From assembly GCA_014904985.1 (NCBI GenBank), contig MU129218.1:1-32352 (forward strand): a stretch of 32,352 bases of DNA, written 5' to 3'. Positions 21,019-31,262 of the stretch are shown piece after piece. How positions within the stretch are numbered: position 1 is the first letter of the stretch; each line of letters starts with the position of its first letter. The position numbers and the translations under genes are program-made. Origin of the DNA: Hydnum rufescens UP504 (lineage: Eukaryota; Basidiomycota; Agaricomycetes; Cantharellales; Hydnaceae). The notes below the pieces were generated by a model. It did not search any database and was not told where the DNA came from. It saw nothing but the letters and a program-made list of their open reading frames with translations.

Positions 21019-22196
21019 CCGCTATAATTGCTATTCGTTACCTGTGCAGTTACCAGGAAATATTGTAGGTGCCATTATATCTAGGGCCTGGCGGACAGAA
21101 GTTGTATTTCTCTGGTTGGTGGTGGGGGGAGTCAGAGTTTGCTACCGGTAGTCACGAATTGAGGAGGCATGTTTGAATCGTTTTCCACTTAGGGCCCTTC
21201 TCCGCCCGTCCGCTCACACCGTCATATTCATCACATTTACACATTGAGATCAATCAGCGATTGTTGGCCAATCTCTCAATTGCTCACAACAGCGGGGAGC
21301 AAGCAATTGTAGCAGCGACGATGGTCGAATGGAAGAGTGTCTTTTCTTGCCTGTTCCAGAGACATGGGGCCACGAATAATCAGAGAAGGAAATTCGTGCT
21401 GCGGACGAGCGAGATGGTGCGGTCAAAGGTGGTCACTTCCAGAAAATGAATATCCCACCCTATGTTTACTAAATAATAGTAAAACATTTTAGATAAGCAC
21501 ACCCTCTACAATCCCTTTGAGATTATCTCCCTGATCACTTATCTTCCGGCTCTGTCTACAAAGTCTGGAGCCTCCACATACATGACAGTAAGTCGTATGC
21601 AACATGCTTGCCCGTGAATGGTCATAGAAAGGCGGGAGTATGGTTTATCTACCGATGTAAATCACATGCTATGGCTATGGTCCCCCTAGTTCAATTACCA
21701 AATTCGGAGGTGCGTAGAACCAAACGTGAGGAGACAGCCATCATGGTCCCGCCGAATTACCCCAGGCAGGTTTCTGTGTGCACCGATCCTTACCCGTTTG
21801 TGATTCGTGACCAAAAATCTCTGTGACGCGTGACATGAACAGTACGGAAATTCGACTACATTGCTGATTCGATCGCAGTCGGCATAGTTGCTTACAGTGC
21901 TTCACGGCACTGGGCTATCACACCAAACCCTTGGGAATGCATTTAGCATTATTACCGCAAGTCTTCATTTCTCGGCATCCCCTCTGGAACTCGAGATCAG
22001 CGATAAAAATTCTCCTGTGGCATCAGCACAAGACTGTCTCTTTCGCATCACAGAGGCATGATGCAGCCGAAATACAGACGACTAAGGAACAACCATACTG
22101 ATCCCACCGTGTTCATCCCAACACTAACGCTGCTAGGATCGCGAACAATCCTATTCCAGTACTTCACCCTCGAATTTCTCTCCAGAAGATCGTCCT
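21019..22196. other. Decayed or non-coding sequence downstream of the transporter
   Basis: Short in-frame pieces occur on the plus strand (for example KFDYIADSIAVGIVAYSASR near 21850-21910 and DPTVFIPTLTLLGSRTILFQ near 22100-22160), but no ORF is long enough and no domain is recognised. They may belong to the same decayed gene as the relic that follows. Confidence 0.3.
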
Positions 22197-22710
22197 CGCG
22201 TCATTAGTGATTCTTCAGCGATTTGGGCTGCTCGAGACAGCTATTTGCTGAGTGATGAGGCCAACAGGATCCGGCTCCTTATGCAACGCGTCGTCTTGAA
22301 TTATCAGAGGAATCTCCTGGCCTATGGGACTGGCATCGCAATATAAGGTATGCTCAGGACCCCTACCTTGGGGGATCTTTGTTCGTTGACACTCTCCTCT
22401 TCGTTTGGTACACTTCCTTCGAGATTAGCTAGGGTGGGCCCTGGCGACGGTGTGGGTATATTTAGGCACGGAAGGCACAAAAATTAACTACCGATGCCCG
22501 GTGTGTTTCATCCCGAACTGTTGCTTTGGGCCCATGCCTTCCACTAATTGGCAATTCAGTTACAATTCTAACCTGTAGCGTTCCTCACTTTTTATGAGGT
22601 TCGCTCCCCTGACTCGGCCATTGGAACGAGAATTTCAAGTATCCCTGTGATCGTGTTGCTGGTATCCCCTCGCTCCTCGAAGAACGTGTGGTATTCGTTC
22701 CAGAATATAT
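22197..22710 (+). pseudogene. Relic of a second ABCG transporter membrane domain
   Basis: Two pieces in family order are visible on the plus strand. At about 22255-22335, ANRIRLLMQRVVLNYQRNLL plus AYG matches the first membrane helix region of ABCG proteins, where R-N-x-x-x-Y/V is typical. At about 22655-22705, VAGIPSLLEERVVFV matches the conserved P-x-x-LEERxVF loop; the intact transporter upstream has VPLYLEERAVFI at the equivalent place. Stops and frameshifts separate them, and no ATP-binding domain was seen upstream. The relic is in the same orientation as the 18198-21018 gene, consistent with an old tandem duplication that decayed. Confidence 0.55.
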
Positions 22711-24199
22711 CCCCCTTTTCATTGGCCATTCAAGCGTGACGGTACCGCCATCGAGGGTTCCGATGTATTCCACGTCAATGGGTTGACTCGATCAAAACTC
22801 TACTCTGGAAAGCGCCTTGCGGGAGATCAACTTCCCGATCTTACTGGAGCCGTTAAAGCATTATTGCAATTGAATATTTTGTTTCTATCTTCATTGGATG
22901 TTCAGGTTGAACCTGTTGCTAGTCATACCCGGCCAGGGTATGAGGCGCGGCTCTCTTGAATACTATACTTCTCAAACTTCACCAACATGGTCTCTATTGT
23001 AAAGGTCGCTTTCTTCCCTAGTAAGTTTGCACACCCGAGGAGTGCATCCATTAGCGGCACTCCGATCATGCCGAAGCCATGATGTCTGACCTGACATTGG
23101 TGGGGCTTGCAGCTCCCATAGGTCGTATTAGTAATTAGGGCCCAGTGACATTCACGGCCAGTACATCGCCCGCATCTTCATTTCCTGTGGCCCAGTTCAT
23201 AGGTATGTAAACGGGGAGCTGTTTTTATGGCTTCTCACTTTAAAATACTTGTAGGGTAAATAACCGGACGGTGATTTAGATTAATCAGGCCTTATCGGCC
23301 TTCTCGTGCTACCTCGACTTTTGCGGGGGCTGTCCCCAGGTATATCTAAGCGGGTGGACCAGTTGGATGCCAGCTGGTGTGATCTGCGATTCGACTTTTG
23401 TCTTCTTCATCTGTATGGCGTCCATGGCCGACCCGGCAGATCTTCATCCAGAGGATTACCTCGTGGTAATTCCTACCTTGCGTTTCTCGGCACTGGTCAT
23501 AGCTCTGGCGGGTGCCAGAAGGAACGATAATTAACTGTACCCAGTGAGAGAATACCTCTGACGTCGAATTCGATGTCTGCTGATTATTTGCCAGCATGTC
23601 ATTAGTATCTAATGGGGGTCGGCAATACCATGTAATCGGCAGTTCCCGGGTCTCCCTCTGAGATTCTGCGAAATGCGGCATGCAGGATTGTGCTTGACAC
23701 AATGGAGATATGAGTCCAGACCAATAGGAGGAGCATTAATTTAAGCATGTCGCTAAGGATTGTTCGGGACAGAATCTTTTAAATTTCTCTCAAATTTTGT
23801 AATCATGCAGCCATTAATACCCTGCAGAGTTACACGGGAACTTTGTCCAAAATGTGTCCCGAACATTCCCTGCCAAATGTAAAACAAACCATGTTTCATT
23901 ATTGTGTGAAAGAAATACCATGCGTAGGATTGTTCCAATTCGTGTTTTCGTGAATGGTTGCAATCCAGGGTTCAGGGTGGCTGTACAGTCCACACCAACG
24001 AAAAGCTTCCTCAATATACACGGATGTACTTGGGCAGACTAAAGAAAAATGTTTTCTAATGCTCTCAATACATCATACAAATGCATTAGAGCCCTTAGGA
24101 AGCCTCTTTGACAAGATGTGGCTGAGATTTTGTAACAAAGGGGGGAGGAGACAGCATGGACAGAAATTTGATTATAAATCAATCATGTGATGGTACAAG
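22711..24199. other. No supported gene
   Basis: ORFs up to 118 codons lie on both strands (for example 23346-23702 minus and 23306-23530 plus, overlapping antisense), none with recognisable features. A short piece reading ADPADLHPEDYLVVIPTLRF at about 23424-23485 is suggestive but isolated. Confidence 0.4.
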
Positions 24200-25130
24200 T
24201 GTTACAGGTCATGGCCGACCCCCATATCTAATGCCCAGTAGGACCCCCACGACTACTGTTGGATCCTAGATCCAGCAGCCGCCAAAAGGACCCTGAGATC
24301 CGGTACGGTTTTGGGGTCAAATTCTGGGCGAAATCTGGGAAAACTGCCTCTAGGTTGCTGTAAGGCCACAAAAATCCGGGAATTCACCTCTAGGTTCAAA
24401 AAAAATCTCAAAAAATCCCCCGAGGCGTCGAAACCCCCCCCAAAATGACCCCAGCCTTGCCTAAGACGTGCTTAATCAGCCTCACCACCTTCATCTCCGT
24501 CTAAACCCTTCTCAGCCTTCTTTTTCTTGTTGAGTTCTTTGATTGCCTGTCAGGGTTTGTCCCTTACTCCGGTCCACTCTGGATCATTCCGATCCTTGTC
24601 CACCCACCTCCAGTCCAGTTCTCTGCTTAGTTCCTTTGCCCAAGTCCACTTTGCTTCCAGTTTGATTCTGGTTTGACTCCGATCCAACCCTATCTTGGTT
24701 TCATTTCCCTTTCATTTCCCATTGCTTCCGGTTTGTCCCCTGGCTGAGTTCCTGTTCCTGTTCCTGTCCCCCTTGTAACCACCCACAGTTTAGCAATCAC
24801 TCCCCATAGTATAGTCATCATGTATAAGTAGTCCAAGAGCAAAGTCCAGAGACCCCAGCTTTGGTCTCTCAGGATTTCCACTGTTACTCCAGACTACAGG
24901 TCAGCCTTCATGTATTCCGTATTCATATTACATAATCTCAGGATTTCCGCTGTTACTCCGGACTACAGCTCCGAGTATTATCCAGTCGACTCCACGAGCT
25001 TAAGGACCGCTGTGCTCATTTCTGCCTAGTCCCTTCCGGGCTGCTGGACCGCTCCTCCGACATCCCTAACCTCCTTATCCCATTCTTGCCCGGATTCTTG
25101 CGGACTTAGCTGGAATTATTTGTGTTTACA
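24200..25130 (+). repeat. Possible solo LTR or LTR end of a retrotransposon
   Basis: This gene-free, pyrimidine-rich stretch begins TGTTACAGGTC and ends TTTACA, fitting the TG...CA ends of LTRs. Six bases beyond the end lies TGGTGCCCTTGTCACAG (25137-25153), which starts with the TGG expected of a tRNA primer-binding site. No matching 5-bp target duplication or second LTR is in the window, and no reverse transcriptase was found nearby. The call is tentative. Confidence 0.3.
24867..24968 (+). repeat. 33-bp direct repeat pair
   Basis: TCTCAGGATTTCC(A/G)CTGT followed by TACTCC(A/G)GACTACAG occurs at 24867-24899 and again at 24936-24968, differing at two positions, both A/G. The spacing is 36 bp. 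Located inside the LTR-like segment. Confidence 0.8.
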
Positions 25131-25860
25131 TTTGTTTGGTGCCCTTGTCACAGCGTGGCCCTGACACTGCCCTGAGGATGTGCATAGAATACCGATCTAG
25201 TTGGCAGTACTTCATATTTGCTTGACCATCGAGGATAAAGGAATCATTGTCCAGATTGTGCATGGTTTGAGGTCGTGACGGTGCAAGCATGCAGATGAAT
25301 GATGCGCTTGATATTAGAATGTGATGTTTGTTTTGCGAATTAGACATCAACCAGTGTTGGTATAGGGTTGAGCCAAAAGTCTCAGACATATCTTCAGATG
25401 AGAAAATTTGGAGTAGGATGTTAGAGAGCACTGTGACACATTCAGCTTGCAGCACCCATCTGTGGGCTCCCTGTTTACCATTTGCACAGCTGTACATAGT
25501 TATGACTACCATTCGGAGTCAGAAGTCAAGGACAGCAGGACAATGAATAACTTCATACCGTGACCAACAAGTAGCTGACCATCCACTGCACAAACTCCCA
25601 GGCAGTTAACTGTCAAGGGCAGAAGAGCTTGCAGGAGTTGCAGAGTACCATTGGGAAATGGCCACCTCTGAATTCCAGATGTTTGTCATGCAAGGAAGTG
25701 AAAATCTTAATGCATCCATGACTGAAAGACTTGGGTTGGGTAGAATTGAAAATGCTTCTGGCAGAGGTTCAAGGCTATCATGACAATCCATCATGGGCAT
25801 CAATGGTAAAAGTGGGGAGCAAAGCAGCCACAATTCAGAAATGAACTGTACAGGTGGCTA
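25126..25860 (-). other. Coding-like minus-strand remnants, unidentified
   Basis: Two minus-strand ORFs, 25126-25512 (128 codons, ATG start) and 25606-25833, with an in-frame piece GVCAVDGQLLVGHGMK between them, have protein-like composition but no recognised domain. They may be fragments of one decayed multi-exon gene. Beyond them to 26180 nothing is recognised. Confidence 0.25.
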
Positions 25861-26179
25861 ATCTAATAATAGATTACTGTAGCAAGCAGAAATCACACCT
25901 TACAGGGATCGAACACATCATAGCTAAATTTTAAAAAACCCACACCCCTGGGCCATCACTTACCCCTTGGCCATGACCCCAAACTGTATATGTGTCCGGG
26001 AACTGGGATCTAGGTCTACTTCCACAGGTGAGGCTGGGTGAGAGTTGAGGACTTTTAGCCCCTGAACATCAAATGAGGAACGGGAAACCAGTCCCAAATG
26101 TCAAATGTGGACTGGATTTGAAATTAAGATTCAATACAAAGTTAATGCAAATTTTGGCAAATAGCGCACCACTTTAGAA

Positions 26180-26487
26180 CATGGGAATGCGACTCAACAC
26201 CAGTGCAGGAGGGGTGCATAAGTTTCTAAATACAACACTTGTATGCAGAAAACCACAAATAAATATGTTATATGTTTTATAAGCCATTTGCCTCAATTTG
26301 AAGAAGATTATGGGAATTTCCAAAAAAGGAAATCCTTGACTTCTTGCATGTGGGGGTGTGGTCCATATAGGGGCAGGAGGTGGAAAGATATTTGGGGGAA
26401 GCCAAAGTGCAGCTTTCCCAACATATTGTGTGTTCCATGCACAAGTAGTGGGTGGGCACTTAATTCGAACACTTAATGGAACTTAGT
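26180..26487 (+). repeat. Dispersed repeat, CpG-depleted copy
   Basis: Uninterrupted copy of the repeat at 16735-17295. Many sites that are CG in the 17-kb copy are TG or CA here: GCGGG is GTGGG, GGCGC is GGCAC, AGCGG is AATGG, GCATGCGGG is GCATGTGGG. It ends GGAACTTAG, as does the other copy. It lacks the hAT-like MITE. Confidence 0.75.
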
Positions 26488-26742
26488 ACCTGGGATTTAC
26501 AGAGATGCCGGGCGGCTGCCCCAGGCGGCAGCTGCGGAACCAGATGGACATTATATAATAGATGGTCCCCCATATAAATACTATATAAATAAATATTATT
26601 ATATTAGGTAATATCCAATTCAGATTCAGATTCATCTTCTCGCAGGTCTGCTGTACAAGGGCGCTTGTTCAGTGCCGGCAATTGCTGGCATTGAGTTGCA
26701 TCATCCTCAAATGCAACTCTTCACAGCGAACCGAGGAAAAGG

Positions 26743-26774
26743 GACCACACACCCGCTGTGGTGGGTGTGCGGTC
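26743..26774. repeat. Imperfect hairpin (14-bp stem, 4-nt loop)
   Basis: GACCACACACCCGC and GTGGGTGTGCGGTC pair across a TGTG loop with one mismatch and one G-T pair. It lies just upstream of the predicted intron donor at 26783. Confidence 0.6.
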
Positions 26775-26782
26775 AAATAAAG

Positions 26783-26878
26783 GTAAGTCTTCCCACCCTG
26801 TAGATACAGCCATGCAAAAAGAGCAGTGAAAGCTGCTCTTTTTGCACTATTTACTAACATATTTTTCTCAAATTCCAG
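26783..26878 (+). other. Predicted 5' intron containing a perfect hairpin
   Basis: Donor GTAAGT, branch-site-like TACTAAC near 26852 and acceptor TTCCAG bracket 96 nt. Inside, 26813-26846 is a perfect 14-bp stem (TGCAAAAAGAGCAG with CTGCTCTTTTTGCA) and a 6-nt loop. The flanking exons contain stops in all frames examined, so this would be a leader intron of the recombinase gene or of a separate transcript. Confidence 0.5.
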
Positions 26879-26916
26879 GTGTTCTGACACTGAACTGAAT
26901 GCCATGTGAACCCCCA

Positions 26917-27211
26917 TACAAAAAACCGGGCACAAGCCCTTATGGACCCCACCATCCAAAAAGGTATGTTTTTTTTTAAATCTAATTTTCTATGCATAAG
27001 TGATGCAAAAAGGGCAGCCCAAGCTGCCCTTTTTGCATCACTTCTAACAAATATTTCTTCTATTCTAGATCATGCAACTGACATCACCCAAGCCCGAACA
27101 CACCACCACCCGAACCCCCTGCACCCACCTCTCAACACCAAACCAAACCCCATACAACCCCTGTATGACAAACCAGGCACAAGCCTGTATGGACCCCACC
27201 GTCCACATGAA
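26917..27211 (+). repeat. Pair of 47-bp direct repeats flanking the second hairpin intron
   Basis: 26917-26963 and 27165-27211 share CGGGCACAAGCC or CAGGCACAAGCC followed by (C/T)(T/G)TATGGACCCCACC and (A/G)TCCA, about 80 percent by eye. They bracket the 26964-27068 intron, suggesting local duplication of an exon-sized unit. Confidence 0.5.
26964..27068 (+). other. Second predicted 5' intron containing a perfect 21-bp hairpin
   Basis: Donor GTATGT and acceptor TTCTAG bracket 105 nt, with a TTCTAAC branch-like site directly after the hairpin. The hairpin (26998-27043) has a perfect 21-bp stem, AAGTGATGCAAAAAGGGCAGC with its complement, and a CCAA loop. The layout mirrors the preceding intron: hairpin between donor and branch site. 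Confidence 0.55.
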
Positions 27212-27229
27212 TGAGTGTAGCTGCGCAGT

Positions 27230-29735
27230 ATGGGCCACTCAAAAAAGGTCGGCAAAGCACAAGCAAGGACCACATCTGACCAGGTTCCTGTCTCCACTGG
27301 TGCCCCATCTAGCTTGGTCTCCACTCATCTCAAGGCTCCAAAAACAAGGCAGACATACAATGCCCAACTTAATAGGGGGCGAAAGTGGCTAATTCAACAG
27401 GTTGAAGCTCATGCCTCTGCTAGGGCAGCCCCTTCTCCTCATGAACCACCTGTGGTCCTTGATGATGAATGGATCCAGAATCCATTTCTCCACCCCAAAG
27501 CCCATACTGCTCTTGACACCCCTGAAGCATGCACACCTGCCCTGCTGGCTCAGTACATCACACACCAATGTGTAACTGAACATCTTTCTGAGTCTACTGC
27601 TTCTGCAATTCATGCAGCATTCAAACTAGCATTTATGGAAATGTGCGTGAACACAAAACCCTTTTGTGAGAATCTGATCACTAAATTCATTGGATGCTGA
27701 TGGATCCATTGGACTGCAGTCCTGGAGGGAAATACACTGGCCCATGGAGATCCCCCCAATCTTCAGCACCTGAAGGGTCTGAATGCTCTGGTAACCCATG
27801 TGATGATCTTCTAGTTAGGAATGTGATGAAGTCAATCCGGAATCGGGACTGGGTAGAAGGAGCCCAACACCAGCATTCTTGTGCAATGAAACTGCAGGAT
27901 CTTAGGACTATATGGGAAATCAGCATGAAGCATTGCCCAGGAAATGTTGTGGATCGTGCTCTTGGAGGAGGTCTTGCTGATTTGGAGGAGAGAGCCTTGG
28001 TTTTCAAGCATCTACTTTGGCGGGCTTTTTCATCCCTTGCATGGACCCTTTGGACACAGTATTCTAATTGATCTCTTTGATATTACCTTGAATACACTGA
28101 GTAACATTCTCTTGTCTAAACAGGAACTTTGAAACCACAAACTTCCACTTCTCTGATTTGAATTATGATCATCAAGAAGACCATGGTGTTCCACATGTAC
28201 AAATCACTCTCAGTAACTGCAAAGGCTGGCAGAAGAGAGCCCAGAAGGGGGACCCAAACCTGGAGGAGCTGCGTTAATGAATTAATCATTCGCATATAGG
28301 ACATACATATAACATTTACCCAAAATTGGATGAGCCCTGCATTGATGCTTACATCAATGTTCAATCCTGGCTTCATTTTCTGCAACTATACTATTTCTCT
28401 GGCAATGATCTCCCATCATCACAATTTATCTTTCCCTCAGTGAACACTGCAACATACAATATCAATATGGATCAAGAGATGTCCAGTAATTCAGTCAATG
28501 AGATGATCAAAACATTTGCTAAAAATGCAGGTCTTATCCATGGCAACAACTCAGATATTACAACATTCACTACACATTGTTTCAGGTGGGGTGGTGCACA
28601 ACATGCCTTTATGTATGCTCCAGTTGGTGAGTGCTGGACCTTGGCTCTGTGTCGCTGGTGGGGTGGATGGGCACCTGGTGAGAGTGTCAGTTTTCTGGAC
28701 ACAAAGTTGTTGCCTTGTGGTGCCTGATCCACCATATCAATCCCACTAGCAAAACACACTGATGCGTTACCTACTGGATGAATTGCAAACCTATGAGGAG
28801 GACTACAGTGACATACTTGCTCCCATCCACCGTGGCCAATGTGAGTCACTTGTAGGGGAGGCTGCCTCCCTCAGCTATCTCACTGCAGAAGAAAGTTGTG
28901 CCCGGTTGGATCTTGTATCTGCATGCTTGGATGCTGTCCAGACCCAACTGTCCCAACTGACACTCTCACTGAACAACCACCTGACCCAGAACCCACCAAG
29001 TATGACCACATTATAATATGCAAACCTTCCTTGGTACTCAATATGTTCTGCAGAACTGTCTCAGAGTGATAAGGATGAAATTATTGAATCCCTTCGATCA
29101 GAAATTCACACAATTCTCATCAATGTTCATCAGGGTATGTGTTCTTGATTCATATATTGTGCACTACTAATGGTATCTCCCTCTGAAAGAGGCTGGGAAT
29201 TCAAACCCTGGTATGTTCTCCAGTTTATGCTGTGTCCCCTGTCCCCAATGTAGGTTTGGTTCTTAGATCCCCAGCCAACTGAACAAGAAGTGTCCAATGT
29301 CAACCCAAACCCAACACCAATGGCACCCAAAAGACCATTATCCCCTCCCTGTGGTACTGTTCCTGATGCAGATACCTTGGACCAGTGGTTGAAGGACTGG
29401 AATGTGGCCCAGCCACCTCGTCTTACCATGGCACTGAAGGAATGGGATCCCTCATGGGTCAAGGGGGAATATAAGGCATTGCATGGTATGAAGTACCATT
29501 CATGCAAGGTAGCAGGCCAAGAGCATGAGAGGTTTGTGAATTTTCTGTGGCAAAATGTATGTTGTGGCACCCTCACTAACTAATTTTCTGGCTTAGGCTT
29601 GGTGCTGAGGAGTTTGCTCAAGTGTATGCTGATGCCATCTCTACTGGACACCCCACAAAAGTCCTGAAGGCCATAAATGCTGCCAATCCCATGCACAAAA
29701 CATGGAAGAGCAACAAGAAAATAATTGTAGAATAA
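27230..29735 (+). pseudogene. Tyrosine-recombinase-like (Crypton-like) gene, decayed
   Basis: The start is ATG at 27230 (MGHSKKVGKAQAR). A SAM-like DNA-binding part has RQTYNAQLNRGRKWL. A later segment (27694-28071) has SIRNRDWVEGAQHQHSCAMK. The catalytic part follows: LAWTLWT near 28055 where the box I Arg is expected but the frame breaks, then TTHCFRWGGAQHAFMYAPVG (the H-x-x-R box) near 28570-28630, RWWGGWAPGE, and after a 64-nt intron (28686-28749) LMRYLLDELQTYEEDYSDIL with a candidate nucleophile Tyr at 28768-28770. The C-terminal region has PLSPPCGTVPDAD, LKEWDPSWVKGEYKALH and EEFAQVYADA before the stop at 29735. This is a gene family widespread in basidiomycetes and usually unnamed; DNA cutting and rejoining is inferred from the R-HxxR-W-Y order. 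Several frameshifts and one 27-nt interruption (near 28275-28301) mark it as inactive or poorly assembled. Confidence 0.7.
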
Positions 29736-29895
29736 TCATTGATGTTGCATTTGTCTCAACCCAGTCACCCAAAAATGTATATCTAGTTAGATATTATGAG
29801 CCTTGCATTTATATACTCTCAGCCTGGTCACTTTTCCACATCATATTAGGTATAGTGAGCATTGTATTTAACTAGGTCTTTACATGTGGAGGCCC

Positions 29896-29909
29896 CCAGG
29901 GGCCCCTGG
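29896..29909. repeat. 14-bp perfect palindrome
   Basis: CCAGGGGCCCCTGG reads the same on both strands. It lies 160 bp downstream of the recombinase gene stop. Confidence 0.7.
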
Positions 29910-29920
29910 TAATTTGATTG

Positions 29921-29946
29921 TTTATTATTATTATTATTATATTATG
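29921..29946 (+). repeat. TTA microsatellite
   Basis: A run of about seven TTA/ATT triplets with one interruption near the right end. Confidence 0.8.
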
Positions 29947-29981
29947 ATTTCTATATGCATTGATAGGCTCACCCATACACC

Positions 29982-30012
29982 CAAGAAGAGCAGCCTGTGG
30001 CTGCTCTTCTTG
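29982..30012. repeat. Perfect hairpin downstream of the recombinase gene
   Basis: CAAGAAGAGCAGC and GCTGCTCTTCTTG form a perfect 13-bp stem with a CTGTG loop. The stem core AAGAGCAG is shared with the 26813-26846 hairpin and, with one change, the 26998-27043 hairpin. Confidence 0.7.
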
Positions 30013-30894
30013 TAATATAGTGTATTACATTGTAAGCAGGAAACAGAGGTTGAATCCAGCCACAGTCTGAAAAATGGAAATGAGGACAAAGAGAAGGGAT
30101 CACAGGTTCAATCTGTAGGTTCAGGTCCAAGGGAAAGAGAGGTCTTTGGATGTTGTAAGCAAGAGAAAAAGGGGGAATCTCTGCTACAGTCCGCCATATG
30201 GAATCGAGAACAAAGAATGGGGGTGACCAAAATAATTCGAATATTCAGGTCTGGGTGTAGGAAGGTCTTTGGGATAGAAGATAATCTGCTGTAAGCAGTA
30301 GTTGCCAAGCAGATGAATAAAGGGGAAAATGTGCCACAAATACCACACTCTAAGGTCCTAATCTTGTGGCCCTAGACAAAGTGGTGTAGGAACAGTGTCC
30401 TCAGATGGAATTTTCCCAGGAATCCAGCAGCAATACTTCAGTGCTTCAGACTGGGGAGGGGGAAGACAATGGAATTTTCAACACAATTCACTTAATATAC
30501 AACCCAGCTATGAGATCAAATATCTGATGGAAGCAGGGGGATAGGGGAATATGTAGAAAAAGGAATCAAGTCAAAAGCTTCAAAACTGACAGAGATATTC
30601 AATTTACAAGGCTGGGATAGGATAGAGCATAAAATGACTATTTCTCCTTCCCCTTTGGACTGATTCCCTTGAGGAATGGTGGAATAAGTTGTCCTGGACG
30701 TCCTATCCTTTGGATATAAGGCTGCCAGACGATATTCAATATTTGAAAATTGGAAGGGGGAATGATGTTCTCCTGAGACATGGGGGAAATTCGTAGGTAG
30801 AACACCGAGTTCTTCTTCGTTTGTGACGCCCTTCATACTGTTGGATGGGAATCTTTAATACATTTCTAGGCGCAGTTGTTTTATGCAAATAAGA

Positions 30895-31262
30895 TTAAAA
30901 CTGAGGGAGAAATTCGAAAAATACACCTTCTGATTATGAATGAGCAGATGGAATTGTTCCAGAAGCTTCAGTTTTGATCCGATGAACATATAATTGGTAT
31001 CATTCGATAGGTATTTATTACAGCTTTCAGGGAGCTATATTTACGAGTCGATCGGATACGAATTGACTTCTAAAAGCGGAAAATACTTCTTAAGAGCATA
31101 AATTCCATAGTAAAATCGTTCTAGAACATGCAATTTTAATCGGATCGACTCGTTCGTGGTATCGTTGGATAGGTGTGAATCATATATTTCCGGACGCTAC
31201 TTTTTCAAGCCAATCTGATCAAAACTGACAGAGAAATTAGACGAATACTCCTTAAGAGTGCC
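30895..31262 (+). repeat. Degenerate tandem repeat, period about 161 bp
   Basis: Two full units and part of a third. In-register matches: AAACTGAGGGAGAAATT at about 30898, a decayed form at 31061, and AAACTGACAGAGAAATT at about 31222; GGTATCATTCGATAGG at 30996 and GGTATCGTTGGATAGG at 31158; CTTAAGAG in units 2 and 3. A further AAACTGACAGAGATATT at about 30582 is near two periods upstream. Unlike the surrounding block, these units keep several CpG sites. Confidence 0.6.

Noticed and set aside
26813..27043. Hairpins followed by T runs, like bacterial terminators
   Set aside because: The genome is eukaryotic and the T run is the second stem arm itself; they lie inside predicted introns.
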